64,000 nt of DNA from Amia ocellicauda (taxonomy: Eukaryota > Chordata > Actinopteri > Amiiformes > Amiidae): contig NW_027102659.1 in assembly GCF_036373705.1 (NCBI RefSeq), positions 806,001 through 870,000 of the forward strand, written 5' to 3'. The translations under genes and the position numbers were made by a program. Within the stretch, counting starts at the first letter, position 1, and each line of letters starts with the position of its first letter. A model generated the notes under the pieces. That model did not search any database, was not told the DNA's origin, and saw only the letters and a program-made list of their open reading frames with translations. Below are positions 7,259-19,756 of the stretch, one piece after another.

Positions 7259-9300
7259 GTGTCCGGAAACAACATCTGCGACTTCGATTTAAACGAGTTT
7301 TTTGGTAAGTCTTCAGATTATTTTCACTGACTCAGAGCGTGTTGTGTGCATGTATTGTAAATAAGGCTATAACATCTGTTTTAAGTTCTGTAAAATTATT
7401 TTTCAGCCAGTCAACAGGAGTTAATTCCCAACGCTGAGGAGATCATCTGGAACAACAACGGTAAGATTTTTGTGTTTGCGCTCATGGGTTCTTATGTATG
7501 GGTGTGTGTGGTTTTGAAGCGGCTCATTAGAGTTATGAAAACGTTTTAATACATATTAATGCCGGTCTCTTTAATTACACAGAAACTATCGAAAGGCCTG
7601 TGATTAATGTCTCCGAGGATCGACCAAGAGAAGTGGTTGTCCCTAGACAGGCTGTCTGCCGACCGGGTAAGAACTAAACCCCTGTTTGTTTGTATAACGT
7701 TTCTGTAAGATGTTTGAGTCCAGTTTTGTTAATTTTAAAAAATTATCCTGTCTAACAGTATTAAGAAACGTGGTTCGAGACAACGAAAGGCCTTCCACAT
7801 CAAGGGCTTGTTTCGTTTTACCTTCGAGAACCGTAACCTTTCAAGAATCTGAAAGGCCGTCAGCCCCGGTATCTGATAGCTGTGAGTATATATCTGCAGC
7901 CTGTAAGAGGTTAAAGCTTTTTATAAAGCGGTGTGGTTAAAGGTTAAACATGTCTCTTACCTTCACAGCGGTGCAAAAAGCTAAACCAGCCGAAAAACTT
8001 AAGAAACGATTATTCTGTGGAGGTAAGTAAGATCTTTCAAACTTTAATGTTTTTAAAAGGGCTTTGTTTGCCCGTTGAGGGCTAATATTTAAGCGATGGG
8101 TGCCCGTTTCCTGTAGGGCGGGGGGTTCTGGGAAAGATCTTTAGAAGTCCGGACAGGTCTAGGCTTGTTTCTGGGGAACGTGTTTAGAAATGACCGATTG
8201 CCGTACCGTCTGGTTAGGAAGTAAAGCCGTCCGAAAGGGTTTAGTAAGTTGTTTGGCTTATCTCCCGCTATTATACTTCTGTTTTAAAGTGGTTGTAGGA
8301 AAAGGCTTGAAGGTGTTCATTGTATTTAATATTTAAACAGATCGTGAAAACGTTTGTGAAACAGGAAGTCCCGGGATCAGGAAGCGTTTACACTTGGAAG
8401 GTTCGTTTAAAAATGAAATGTTGTTGTGTGTGTGTGTGTTTTATTAACAATATTACAGTTTTTAAAGAAACATTTAAGAAACAGTTTATTTACAGTGGCT
8501 TCTCTGTTTTACATTTATTATCAAGTCCTAATAAATATATTGTCTGTAAATAATAAGGCGTTGTAGTGAATGTCTAAGGCTATTTTCAAAGGTCTAAAAA
8601 AGCTAAAGGTTTTGAATGTCCTGGACATGTTGTTTTAAGTTTGATTTCTGTCGCCGTTTAAAGATGTAAATGTAATGTATATTTTTATTCTTCCCAAGAC
8701 TCTTGGGATAGTCATTCTGTGGATGAGCTATTGAGGACAATTACCCCGTCTAAGTGGGATCAAACATCTTTCCCGGTGAGATCACCGAGAGGATCCCCCA
8801 CGGTGGTCTTGGAGACCCCCCAACATCTACTCAGGCCACAGCCTTCTGGGGGTAATTCAACACCCCAGATTCAGCCCGCCGCATTGTCGGGCGGAACAAA
8901 TACAGGCATCCAACAACCTCAGGGGTCGCCGTCAGTCAGGGCGGTCACACCACCCAACGACGGCCTGGTTTCAACATCGTCCCCCCAGACCCGTTTCTTG
9001 GCTACAGAAACGCGGAACAGTACCCCGCGCTTGGCCAGGGTGTCACCGCAAAGGCCTTCTTGGTCTCCGTCCATGAGTATACGCTCGCTCCCTGCCTCCT
9101 TCGACCGAGATTTACCGGAGCGACCATCCTTTGAAGCTGAGCCAGGCCACCAGCCCCCGGAGCTACTTCCTGAAAGTCGCCATGAGTTGCTACATACTTT
9201 GTTACAAAATCAAAGACTTGTGTTAGTGGGGCAAAACCTGGTGATAGAGAGCCAAAACACCCTTATTAATACCCTTACTAACGAATTGTACCGTATTTAA
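7259..9300 (+). pseudogene. Seven-exon Pro/Ser-rich accessory gene, copy B
   Basis: Counterpart of the gene described under copy D (42469-44510). The same exon blocks with AG/GT borders are visible and the long last exon (8699-9300) is open. The protein of that exon is Pro/Ser/Thr-rich and ends in a leucine-rich helix. The copy looks broken (about one break). Confidence 0.55.
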
Positions 9301-9462
9301 TGTTTTAATAGACACAAAACGCCTTACTATTGTGGGTTGTTGGAAAAATAAAAAATAAATTAAAAAATGTCCTGACTTGGTAAAAGAACTCACAAACTAA
9401 AGGATTATGAACAAGCTAGGGCCCCAAAAAGACCTTCCCGAGAGAACATCCCCGGCCCTGTT

Positions 9463-12400
9463 GTGAACTCCTCTGATGTCCCAATGAACCTGGAACTATT
9501 ACAAATGATAAATGATTTAAATAACCCCCAATTACCACCGATAGAATGTGAATTAACAGACTTACCGGTGAACCCCGACCTGTTACAGATGGTCAATGAT
9601 CTAAATAACCACCTCCCACCGGTAGCGCTTATAGAGGTTCACCCCCTAGTTCACCCCGATTTGTTTGAAATGGTGGAGGCTTTGGAGGAGCTACCCCAAC
9701 CAAATTCTGCCCCTTTTATAAATGATTTGAGACAATTAGAACACAGGATGGCGGCAGAAGCAGCCATCACTATAGAGGAGGGTCTTGGATATCTTTGAAG
9801 GACTTTTACAGGCTTTAAATGAGCCTCCTCAAAAAGGGGGTTTTGTAGATGTCAGCAGTGGGGGTGTTCGGAATGTGGAGGGTTCTGAGACTGATAAGGC
9901 TGTGGAGGACATGCTCTGTGAGAATGTAGGGGGTGAAGGCTTTGTTCAAAATGATGATGTGTCCAAGAGTACCAGTGATCCCGTGATTATAGATAGACCG
10001 GCCTATAACAATTTTGAAATGATTCAGCGTTTTAATTTTGCAGAACTTTTAAATTGTGACAATTATGCAGAAATATTTGTCAACATACACGAGGCCTTGC
10101 AGAAAATGCTTGAACAGGTTGCTGAAAGGGTCAGACCTCGAGATGTTGTACAGTTAGAACTCAGAGGGGATGATTTGTTTAGCAACCTATCTGTAATGCT
10201 GAGTGGAGATAATTTAGACGTCTGGCTAAAATCGAAGCGTTATTGCAAAGTAACGCAGCCATCATAGCTGATGAAAGTCTGTCTCTGGTAATGAATGTGG
10301 TTCGTAACCCTGAGGGTGGGGCGCTTAGAAGACTGTCGAAATGCTTGAAGAACGACATAATTAGGACCAAGCTCAGGCAATTAGTGGTGAGTTCCAGTGG
10401 GGACAATAAGCTCTGTTTTGCTTACAGTTTAATAAAACTACTCACCCCCGACATGCCTGAACCCCAAGCTCTGCAAGAAGCTTTAATGCTTCATCAGAGG
10501 GCCGGCTTAAACTCTCAACAGATGGTTGCCTTTTCAGACATCACCAAGTTTGAGGAGTTGTTGTCTTTAAAAATTGTTGTGTGGTACCGTTGTGAGGTAA
10601 AGGAAGTATTTGTGAAATTTCAGACACATCCTGAAACCCATACACAGACACTGTTTCTCTTCCTAAGTGATAGTCATTACTTTGGAATAAAGAGTTTGAC
10701 GGCTTTTTTGGGTTGTTCGTATGTTTGTCATTGGTGTTATAAGGCCTTCAATGATAAGCTTAAGCACCGCTGTGACGGTTACTGTAACGTCTGTTTCAAT
10801 CCGCAATGTCGTAAGGGTTTGGCCCCTACCATCCGATGTAAAGATTGCTTAAGGATTTGTCTCTCAGCGTTCTGTTTTTCCGAGCATAAGGTACAGAGGG
10901 CCGCTGCTGAGGGGGTTAAAAAACAGAGTTATTGTGATCAAACTAAATATTGCCCGCAGTGTTGCCTCCAGTACCGTTTTCATGAGGTTAAACCACACAA
11001 ATGTCTGGAGCCGAGATGCAGGATCTGTAATGCTGATTTAACCCCGGGGTCCGAACACCAGTGCTTTATTCAGCCGGTTAAAAAGGAGCCGCCGCACAAC
11101 CGGTATGTCTTTTTTGCTTTTGAATGCCGGCAAGAAAACGGGGTCCACGTTGCTAATTATATACTCTGTATTGACATGTTGGATCGTGAGTGGTCAGCTA
11201 GCGGTGAGAGTTGTGTCAGGGATTTCTTTACGCGGTATCGCGGTCCAAAATACCTCAATTACACATTTATTGCCCACAATGCTAAGGGTTATGATTCTTA
11301 CATTTTGATGAAGTATCTGGTGGAAAATGGGGTGACCCCAAAAATAATAGATCAGGGTAGCAAGATCATGTGTTTCACCGACGAAGCTTTCAACTAACGT
11401 TACATAGACTCGTTAAATTTCATCCCCATGAAATTGAGCGCTTTGCCTAAGGCTCTGGGTTTTGAGGCTCAGAAGAAAGGTTGGTTCTGCCATTTTTTTA
11501 ATACTATGGACACTCAAAATTATCGAGGGTCCTACCTGCCCGCCACTTATTATGGGGTTGATACTATGATGTCTCATGAGAGGGAGGAATTCTTTAAATG
11601 GTACAATACGGTTAAGGGAGGTGTTTTTGATGACCGAGAAGAGATGGCTGCTTATTGTAAAAATGATGTGGTGATCCTTAAAGAAGCCTGTGTGCGTTTC
11701 CGCGCCGAGGTTATCAACACATCGGGTCTCGACCCTTTGCAAAGTGTGACCATAGCGTCTCTCTGCATGAAAATGTATCGGTCCAATTTCTTGCAGAAAA
11801 ACACTATAGCGGTCACCACTTCTGACAACTATCGTGCTAGACAAAAGAACTTTTCGACTGTCTCCATACAGTGGCTGGAATACCTGAGTGCCGGGGATAA
11901 CATCTTCATCAGACATGCTTTAAATCAAGGGGAAGTCAAAATGGGGCCTTACTACTTAGACGGTTTTAGCGACGTGTCCGGGCGGCGTACCGCTTATGAG
12001 TTTGCAGGTTGTATTTACCATGGCTGTCCTCAGTGCTTCGACCCAAACACCTTTAACCCCGTAACACAAAAACTCTGCAGTGATATGTACTATGATTTCC
12101 AGGAACGAATTGAAACTTTAAAAAACACCTATGGTTTGAACGTGCTGGTGATTTGGGAACACGAGTGGACGACCCTGAAGCAACAGGATGCGGGGGTACA
12201 ACGGTTTATGGAAACCTTGGACTTTCCTGAACGTCTTGAGCCCCGGGATGCGTTATTTGGGGGTCGTACCAACGCCCTCTGTTTACATTATGAGGTAAAG
12301 GAGGGTGAGAGAGTAGATTACTATGATTTCACCAGTCTGTACCCTTATGTCAACAAGACCAAAATGTACCCGGTGGGGCGTCCAACCATTGTTTATCGTG

Positions 12401-13581
12401 ACTTTCTCGAAATCGGACATTACTTTGGTTTGATCAAAGTCACCATGTACCCTCCTCGCGAGCTGTTCTTACCCGTGTTGCCTTACAGGTGTTCGGGAAA
12501 ATTGATGTTCCCTCTGTGTAGAACGTGTGTGGAAACTGAAAATCAAACTACCTCTTGTCTGCACAGTGATGAAGAGAGAGCGCTGACGGGTGTCTGGTGT
12601 AGCATTGAGCTTGACAAGGCGGTGGAGAAAGGTTACAGAGTCGGTAAGGTGTATGAGGTTTGGCATTTTTCTGAAAAATCTGATACTCTTTTTGCTGATT
12701 ACATTATGACCCATCTGAAAGGGAAACAGGAGGCATCGGGCTATCCCTCATGGTGTGTTGACTCCGCGGCCAAAGAGCGATACGTTTAGCAATATTTTGA
12801 AAAGGAAGGGATCCGTCTAGAGCTGGGGAACATAACTGTAAACCCCGCCAAGAGACAAATGTCCAAACTGATTTTAAACAGTCTGTGGGGTAAGTTTGGG
12901 GAAAGAAATTACCGTCTAAACACAACCTTGATTAAAACCCCTGAACAGTTTATAGAATTTATGTTTTCCAAACAACATGCAGTATCACACTTTCAATTCT
13001 TAAATGACCACGTGGCACAGGTCCAGTGGAGGGCCCCTAAAGATTTCCCCACCAAACAGGGGAACGTTAATGTTTTCATAGCGGTTTTTACCACGGCTTA
13101 CGCCCGGCTTGAACTGTACAACTTAATGGATCAGTTGCAGGAACGCACGCTCTATCATGATACTGACTCTGTAATCTTTGTCACCAGGCCAGGGGATTGG
13201 GTCCCTCCCCTCGGGGACTACCTTGGGGAGTTAACGAGCGAACTAGATCCTCAGGACCACATAGTGGAGTTTGTTTCAGGGGGTCCTAAGACTTACGCAT
13301 ACAGAACGGCTGCGGGTAAGACCTGTATGAAAGTTAAGGGTTTCACTCTGAACCATTGTAACAACAAGCTCATTAACATCAAGTCTCTGACGACCCTGGT
13401 AGAAAGTTTTGTAACCGAGAAAGACGCGCCTCCTCGTGAGATTATTACAGCCGGAAATCAGATCTATCGCAATAAAAAGGGGTACACGTTGGAAAATAGA
13501 TCACTAAACAAACGGTTCAGGGTGGTGTACAATAAAAGAGTGTTGAAGACTGATTATACCACTCTGCCTTATGGATATTAG
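9463..13581 (+). pseudogene. POLB: Protein-primed DNA polymerase B, copy B
   Basis: Several open blocks together cover a Polinton-type polymerase. In order: an N-terminal acidic part with three repeats of the kind NPDLLQMVNDLNN; a Cys/His-rich part (CHWCYKAF ... CNVCFNPQC ... CKDC); 3'-5' exonuclease motifs HNAKGYDSY and YCKNDVVIL; palm motif A (YYDFTSLYPYVN); motif B (KLILNSLWGKFG); and motif C (YHDTDSVIF). By family knowledge it copies the element from a terminal-protein primer. Broken, about four or five breaks, some shared with all other copies. The frame may begin somewhat before 9463. Its 3' end overlaps the ATPase start by about 10 bases. Confidence 0.9.
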
Positions 13582-14242
13582 CGGTGGTTTTGAAAACAGA
13601 CTTCAACACCCTTTCTCCTGTATTATAGCCGGTCCCTCCAATTCGGGGAAGAGCTATCTTATAAAGAACATCATAGAAGATGTGGACGCAACCGTGTCCC
13701 AAGCTCTTGACAACATAGTGTGGTGTTTCTCTTGCTGGCAACCTCTCTACGATGATTTGGCTTCGAAAAAAAATAATCTGAAATTTGTGCAAGGTCTCCC
13801 CGCCTCGTTGTGTGGCGATGACTTGTTCCCGCCCGGTAATACTAACCTAGTGATCCTTGATGACCTGATGGAGCAGGCCGGTGACAACAGTGAAGTGGAA
13901 AAAGCTTTCACAAAGTACACTCATCATAGGAATTTAAGTATTATTTATTTAGTTCAAAATCTATTTTTTCAAGGTAAAAAAAGCCGCACTATTAATTTAT
14001 ATGCCAATTATATAATTCTTTTTAAAAACCCCAGAGATAAACTACAGGTCACCGTCTTGGCTCGTCAAATGTACCCTAACCAGACCAAGTTCTTTTTGGA
14101 GGCATTTGAGGATGCCACCAAAAAACCCTACGGGTACTTGATTGCGGAATTAAATGCACAAACCCCAGAAGACTTTCCCCTAAGAACAGGTTTGTGCCCG
14201 CACGATTGGCCGGCAGTCTATGTGCTAAAGAAAAGGAAATAA
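13571..14242 (+). CDS. ATP: FtsK/HerA-type packaging ATPase, copy B
   Basis: 223 aa, looks whole. Walker A is GPSNSGKS (residues 21-28) and Walker B is NLVILDD (92-98), followed by a Thr/His-rich region (KYTHHRNLSIIYLVQNLFFQ) with a sensor-like YLVQN. This is the A32-like genome-packaging ATPase family, which pumps element DNA into preformed capsids. The ATG overlaps the polymerase stop, suggesting a shared transcript or tight packing. The stop is followed after six bases by the next gene. Confidence 0.92.
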   Translation: MDISGGFENRLQHPFSCIIAGPSNSGKSYLIKNIIEDVDATVSQALDNIVWCFSCWQPLYDDLASKKNNLKFVQGLPASLCGDDLFPPGNTNLVILDDLMEQAGDNSEVEKAFTKYTHHRNLSIIYLVQNLFFQGKKSRTINLYANYIILFKNPRDKLQVTVLARQMYPNQTKFFLEAFEDATKKPYGYLIAELNAQTPEDFPLRTGLCPHDWPAVYVLKKRK

Positions 14243-14248
14243 ATAAGA

Positions 14249-14584
14249 ATGTCTGTTCGGATTAAAAGAAATCTGCCGCTTTTGCAAATGTTATTTGAGA
14301 GGAGCCCGCGCCATAGGAAAGCTGTGCTGGCAGGGGCCCCCTCGGATTTGATCGAGACCCTGTGTGAAATAGCTTTTAACATCTTACGCGGTAATATACC
14401 CCTAACCCCTTCTCAACATTCTAAACTCAAAAAACAAAAAGCGGTTATCAAGATCATCGCTAATAAGAAGTATTCTATTAAAAGAAAAAGAAAGAAGATT
14501 AATCAAACCGGGGGTTTTATAGGACCGCTGTTGAGCATAGCCGTGCCTTTCCTAACCAGTCTTCTAGCTTCCAGAGTGGGTTAA
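14249..14584 (+). CDS. Small basic protein with hydrophobic tail, copy B
   Basis: 111 aa, open and the same length in B, C and D. The middle is strongly basic (IKRKRKKINQ, about residues 79-88). It is followed by GGFIGPLLSIAVPFLTSLLA, a hydrophobic, possibly membrane-active C-terminal segment. A protein of this build (basic stretch, then GGF-hydrophobic tail) is common beside the ATPase in Polintons. A virion core or pX-like role is guessed from this and is not shown. It is preceded by AATAAGA and followed two bases later by the next ORF's ATG. Confidence 0.7.
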   Translation: MSVRIKRNLPLLQMLFERSPRHRKAVLAGAPSDLIETLCEIAFNILRGNIPLTPSQHSKLKKQKAVIKIIANKKYSIKRKRKKINQTGGFIGPLLSIAVPFLTSLLASRVG

Positions 14585-14586
14585 TA

Positions 14587-15165
14587 ATGGAATATGCTCA
14601 GAAAATGTTTTTGATCCCTCAGGAGCAGCTTGAGAAACTGAGAAAAAATGTTGTCGGGCCAGAGCCCATTAGACAAACGGCCGAAAACAACCTGGACTCT
14701 GAAATGAAAGCTATACAGGCCAGGGCCGATTTCAATCAGTATTCCAAAGCCCAGTTGTATACCAACACGTTACAGCGCTACCTCCGTCTGGTTAGACAGG
14801 GTGAAAAAGATCAAAACATTTTAACTTTAACCATGGCCTCTCAAGAAAATGGTTCTGGGGCTGATGCGGGGGGAACGGTTGATAAAGATGTTGCGGTGAT
14901 CAAAGGTTCACACATGTTTGATTTGTTGAAGAGTGTCACTAGCACTAATAAGGTACCCGATAGTCGCCGACCTGTAGGCTGGAATGCTTTCCTACAGGCG
15001 ATGGCCTGTCTGAACATGCCCCAATCAACAGTTCCTAACCAGGAAACGCGACAAAAAATCCGTCTGTGTAAAGAGGTGGAGCCTGATCTGACTCCGATAT
15101 CTCATTACTCTGACCATGCTGAGCGACCATCCTCAGGATCTATCCATTGTTGGGAAGCTTATTAA
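14587..15165 (+). pseudogene. Conserved Polinton left-arm protein, copy B (shorter form)
   Basis: 192 aa here against 247 aa in copy D, where the family is described. The N-terminal half (MEYAQKMFLIPQEQLEKLRK) and the C-terminus are both present. Treated as a relic because it is shorter than its sister. Confidence 0.65.
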
Positions 15166-15344
15166 TCTCATGTTTTTATTTGTCTCCCCTGTAAATAATG
15201 ACCCGACAAACAATTTTTTATTTTTATTTTTTATTTTTCAAATGTTGTACATTTATTTATACCATAACCCCTGCTTTGTATAAGAATTGTGTTGAATAAA
15301 AACAAAACTAATGATTCAAAGGCTGTTTTCATTATTTTTTCACC
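15166..15344. terminator. Convergent 3' ends with poly(A) signals on both strands, copy B
   Basis: AATAAA on + at 15295-15300 serves the left arm. TTTATT at 15253-15258 (AATAAA on -) serves the protease side. The stretch is AT-rich with T runs and separates the two convergent arms. The same layout recurs in C (about 31780-31956) and D (about 50555-50733). Confidence 0.6.
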
Positions 15345-15917
15345 TTAACACGCATGACATCTTTTAAAATCCTCACAAGAACACCCCATCTGTATACACG
15401 GCTGGCTAGGGTCGTAAGTCATTGTGTTATAAGGGGGGGTCCACAGTGTCCTGACAAACTCTGCCACTTTTTTATCATTTTGGCCTAAATCCTCACTGTA
15501 CAAGGCCATAATATCGGGGTATGACCTTCCTTTAGATCTATGATATAAGAAAAACACACAGTGTTGACCACAAGTGAAGGTCTGAAGACTTTGTACTTGA
15601 CGACCGCTGTAAATGGTTTCTTGACAGTTGTTGAGCAGAAAGTTATTGATCTTCCGAGGGAAAGGTCTGAAATCCGGGGGGTTTGCATAGGAATCAAAAA
15701 ATTCACCACGGTGGTCCTCCCTTAGATAAATAGCCAGCCAATGTTCTCCGGGCATGTTTTTAGGGTGTGTGTTGATTATGTACATTGCAGGTAAATTCTT
15801 GATCTTAAATTTAGGCAGCTGATCGCAGGTGTAGACTCCTTGAAACAGTTTCCGTGAGCTGGCCAGGGCATTCATGATGTGGTTGAGCTCTCTGGTGTTC
15901 ATTTTAATAATAATCAT
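15345..15917 (-). CDS. PRO: Adenain-type cysteine protease, copy B
   Basis: 190 aa, looks whole. The catalytic set of the adenovirus/Ulp1 C48-like clan is in order: His59 in GEHWLAIYL, Asp75 in FFDSYANPP, Gln112 in SLQTF, and nucleophile Cys120 in CGQHCVFFL. It would cleave capsid and core precursors during virion maturation. Met6 (MNTREL) is an equally good start and matches the family opening. It is the first gene of the right arm from the centre and nearly abuts the major capsid gene's 3' end. Confidence 0.92.
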   Translation of the reverse strand: MIIIKMNTRELNHIMNALASSRKLFQGVYTCDQLPKFKIKNLPAMYIINTHPKNMPGEHWLAIYLREDHRGEFFDSYANPPDFRPFPRKINNFLLNNCQETIYSGRQVQSLQTFTCGQHCVFFLYHRSKGRSYPDIMALYSEDLGQNDKKVAEFVRTLWTPPYNTMTYDPSQPCIQMGCSCEDFKRCHAC

Positions 15918-17219
15918 ACATAACGTTTCTCCTCTGATTCACCTCAATAATGTTGTCAAACACTGCATACACGACCATATTTACAGTGCGTGGTAGAGGC
16001 TGCTTGAAACGCATCTCCAAACGCATATTGCCCGTCTTCATCTGTGAAAAATGTTGTCCACACTCTTCGTCAGGGGTCAGGTTGAAACCGTACAGGGTGT
16101 AACCGCTGCAGTATTCCCGGCGATCGATCAGCCGGGAGTTTGATCCTTGAGATGGCGACCCGTAGCCAGTACTAGACTGTCATATTCACGAACCGCATTG
16201 CCGTTTTCAAAGTCAGGTTGAAAAGGTCTGGATGGAACCTGCACACCATCGACGTACAACGCTATAAATTCCGCGTTATAATGTTTAAAGTTAAAGGGGT
16301 TCTTGTTGTAAACCCCGGTAAATGCATCATTATCTTCGAGACCTATAATAACCTGTTTTGGGAGCTGTCCTAGAAACAGATTTTCCTGGTTCATCACCCG
16401 TGTCCCTGCGGGGATACTGTGGACTTTCATATAGACTCTTTCGATCGGGTACTTGGTGTTTGCCGTCATTAACGCCTGCGCGTGTCCTAGTTTAACCGCC
16501 GGGGAGACGGACACTTTTTTCACAAACAGCGAGGCCGATAATATGGTCAGTTTATATTTTTCAGTATCAGGGGTCATCAGACAAAAAGCACTTTTACTAC
16601 GGATCATTTTAATTTTAATGTCTACCCCGTTGAGCATGAGTTTTTCTTGGAAAAATATGTCTGCATGGATATGCCCCATTAGCTCAAAGGTCCTCCCTTC
16701 TGTTGAAAAGGCCATTCTTTTTTGCAAACCCTTATTGAGTCCCTCTGGATCCTTGTCGTCCATAGCTTCCGGGATGTCTTTGAAGAAAAGGCCGGGGCTG
16801 AACTGTTTGCTTAGGGTCTCCTCACTATAATTAAGTATACACTCCATCATGGCTCTATAGGGGTAAGTATTGCTGCTTTGACTAATGAGCCGATCTCCCA
16901 GGGTCACATCCACCTGTGAAAACATGGTGGCCACCGGGTAATTGATGACCCCAGCGTTGGTCGTCTTCTCGATTGCATCGCCATCCTCATCAGTCACTTT
17001 ACAGTTCATTAAAATAAATGTGTTATTCAAATCAATATAATCCTCGCCATTGCCAGCTATAAAAAACTCCAGAGGGGCCGTGTCTGAAATTGCAGAAAGA
17101 GGGGGAATCTCTACATATATGATCTTATCTATACTCGTTTGAGTGTATGGAACTGTAAACAGATCCAGTTCTGATTTGACGCATTCTTCCGATAGACTCT
17201 TCCGATGGACAAAAGACAT
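15904..17219 (-). pseudogene. MCP: Major capsid protein, copy B
   Basis: Counterpart of the 435-aa protein of copy C. The N-terminal 360 residues are open from the ATG at 17219, and the C-terminal block is present in another frame. Broken, about one or two breaks. Double-jelly-roll capsid family by context and by the YVEIPPLSAI, PLEFFIAG and YPYRAMMECILNY blocks. Confidence 0.88.
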
Positions 17220-17712
17220 GTTTAAAAGATGTATCCTGAGGCTCTATTTTTCTTTCTTTGAGACTTTCTTTTTGCAGGTTTTTTCTTGTGCTGCTTCCTT
17301 CTCCGAGTGTTTCCACGATATGTTGGAGAATGAGAGATTCTTCGTTTTTTGTTAGCCACGGATCTTTGTCGCCCCCTGGTGGACACATGCTGTTTCTTCT
17401 TTTACCCCCCCCTCCTCGCCATTACCATGAGACCCGAACCCTCCTGATGCTCATGGCTAGCTGGCCGGTTCATAACATTGGTGAACACGTCACTAACAAT
17501 ATTTTTAGCCGCTGATTTCAAGTGGGGTCTGGCTATAGCAAAGCCTCTCTTAAGCAGGGGTATGGCCATTCTAAAGAGACCACGAAAGAGTCCTCCTAGA
17601 CCGGCGCCATACATTGTGGGGGCTCCTACAATACCGGGCAAGCCGTTCCATCTTGCATCTTGTAATAATCCACATAGGCGCTAGGATCTACATAACCCCT
17701 CGAGGTAGCCAT
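17125..17712 (-). pseudogene. pVI-like glycine-rich virion protein, copy B
   Basis: The start at 17712 is MATSRGYVDPSAY. The centre carries GIVGAPTMYGAGLGGLFRGLFRMAIPLL, an amphipathic Gly/Leu/Phe stretch that recalls the membrane-active helix of adenovirus pVI. A helical part follows with HLKSAAKNIVSDVF. Broken, about two breaks. It sits between the major and minor capsid genes. Confidence 0.65.
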
Positions 17713-17713
17713 T

Positions 17714-18446
17714 TTAATAATGTACAAACTGTTTCAGGGGTCGAAAATGTAGTTTGACATTAACTTTACTGAAGCGGAAGGGTACGTTGATATTCTGATC
17801 CGATTTTACTTCGATCGTGATGTTGTCAAAGTGGGTATTTGAGACTGGTACGTAGTGTGGTTTGTCATAAGTAATTGTGACCATGTCATTGCTTTTACCT
17901 TTAATAAGTACATTTCTCAAAAGGGGGACATAACTATCCCCGACCCTCTGGTGGGTTATGATATCCGTATACACATAAAGAGTGTAAAAGCCGCCCCACC
18001 ACTTCTGAGAACCTGCTCTCTGTGTCAGAATAGAACCCAAATATACGCCCCAGTTGGCCGCTGGTTTGAATGCTAATACCTGGTTTTGACACCTTGTACA
18101 CTCTGTTTTTAATAGGGTTGTAATATAGCTTGATGTTGGGGGTGCCTTCTGAGAACTGTTTATGCATCTCATCTAATATTTTATCCACATTGTCATAATA
18201 ACCTCCTTGTATCGTGAATGTCCATTGACTCTTTTTAACATCATCAAAAATGGCGAAGGTGGCATCCTTATCTTGTAAAACAGCCCAAGTGTAAGGATAC
18301 TGTATTTCCGCCAACCCCACTTCCCACGACCCCCTTAGATCTATAGATTTTCCAAATTGTACCGTGTAACTGGATATTTCATTTTTAGGATATATATCGA
18401 GAGAGGCATTACTGGGTAGAGTCACGTAGAAGCCTCCTGATTCCAT
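17714..18446 (-). pseudogene. Minor capsid (penton-like) protein, copy B
   Basis: It starts MESGGFYVTLPSNASLDIYP at 18446. Beta-rich blocks follow: EISSYTVQFGKSIDL, GSWEVGLAEIQYPYTW, and late in the protein TLYVYTDIITHQRVGDSYVP, which is typical of Polinton penton-like proteins. Two overlapping frames cover it. Broken, with one break shared by all copies. Confidence 0.82.
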
Positions 18447-18492
18447 CTTGAGAATCGAAAGTAATGCCCCCAACACACCCGCGGGCATGTTG

Positions 18493-19602
18493 TAATAAGG
18501 ATTGAATATCGCAAACCTGTTGTTCCGGGACCCAACTATTGAACTTTTCAGGCCATCCAAGCCATTTCATCAACACATATTTTTTCCGGTTCTGGGTTTT
18601 TTCAGCTAATATCTTTTCAACTCTGTATACACTGTCTTTACCCACAATAATTTTTTGTAACTCGGCTTCGTAAAACGTTCCTTCTATATCCTCCCTGTCA
18701 TAGTCTTTTAACCGGTACACGGGGGGGTCTCTAGCCAACTGTTCGGTAACTGTAAAATATTCGTCAGAAAATGTTTGTTCATAACCTTTGGCAAAAGTAC
18801 TCCTTAGCTTTGAAACGCGAACCACATCACCGATGTTGAACTAATAAGTAGTTTTTCCCTTCTTAATAAATGGTCGGTATAATTTTTTATAGACCTTAAA
18901 AGAATTACTTTGATCAACATCTAAAGGCTTCATTTTAATACTGGTGTGATACCCTTGGTTGTAAGCATCGATAGAATCCTGAACTTTATCAAAATACTTG
19001 AACGTGTTGACCGCTGTAAAATATCTCCACATTTTGGTCTTTATGGTGCGGTTAAACCTCTCCACTACCGATGCCCTAAGCTCATTACCGGTGGTGAAAT
19101 GATGTATTTTGTGTCTCTTCAGTAGATTCTGAAATTCTCTGTTGAGAAACTCTTTTCCTTTATCAGTCTGCAGTTTTTTAGGACATCGACCCTGGGACAA
19201 TATATCCTCAAAGGCCCTTGTCACCGCCCGACCTGTTTTATTATGTAGAATGCGAGCCCAGGCATATTTTGATAACACATCGATACACATCAACATCAAT
19301 TTGTGACCATTGTTATGTTTTGATAAATTTGACATATCGACTAGATCCATTTGCCATTGTGAATCTATGTCAGTTGCATATACGCGGTTTCTTTTAAAGT
19401 TAATCCTGAGAGGTTTATGTAAGGTATAGGCGTCTTGTTCCCGTAACCATTCTGAAACAACCACATCATTAACCTTCACTCCGGCCTCAGCGAGTCCTCT
19501 TTGAAAACCCTTCTTACCCGCCAAACCCCCAATCTTGGCTGGGTTGTAGTATAGTTCCTGCATTTGGGGAGCTTGCCGAGTCATTCTGTCAAATAACCAC
19601 AC
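18493..19602 (-). pseudogene. INT: Integrase with chromodomain, copy B
   Basis: It carries the same domain order as copy A (D-D-E core, SH3-like part, chromodomain), and the catalytic acids are visible. Broken, about one break, which is shared with copy D. Confidence 0.88.
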
Positions 19603-19756
19603 AGACCCACACTATGCGCAAAGTTTTTATACAAGGTTTTTTATTCAACTTCAGGAGAGCAGATACCCCTTTTTAGACATTTGAGAAAAGTATAACATAC
19701 ACAACAATTTTTTCTACGGTCCAGACAAAAAGAAATCAGATGATTGGTTACTTGAT

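Noticed and set aside
8410-8440. GT-rich run as a regulatory site
   Set aside because: Simple (GT)n inside an intron of the spliced gene; no further support.
11413-11916. 167-aa ORF on - inside the polymerase
   Set aside because: Shadow of the polymerase frame, whose motifs are clear on +.
16453-16830. 125-aa ORF on + opposite the major capsid gene
   Set aside because: Antisense shadow; no domain, same in all copies because they are near-identical.
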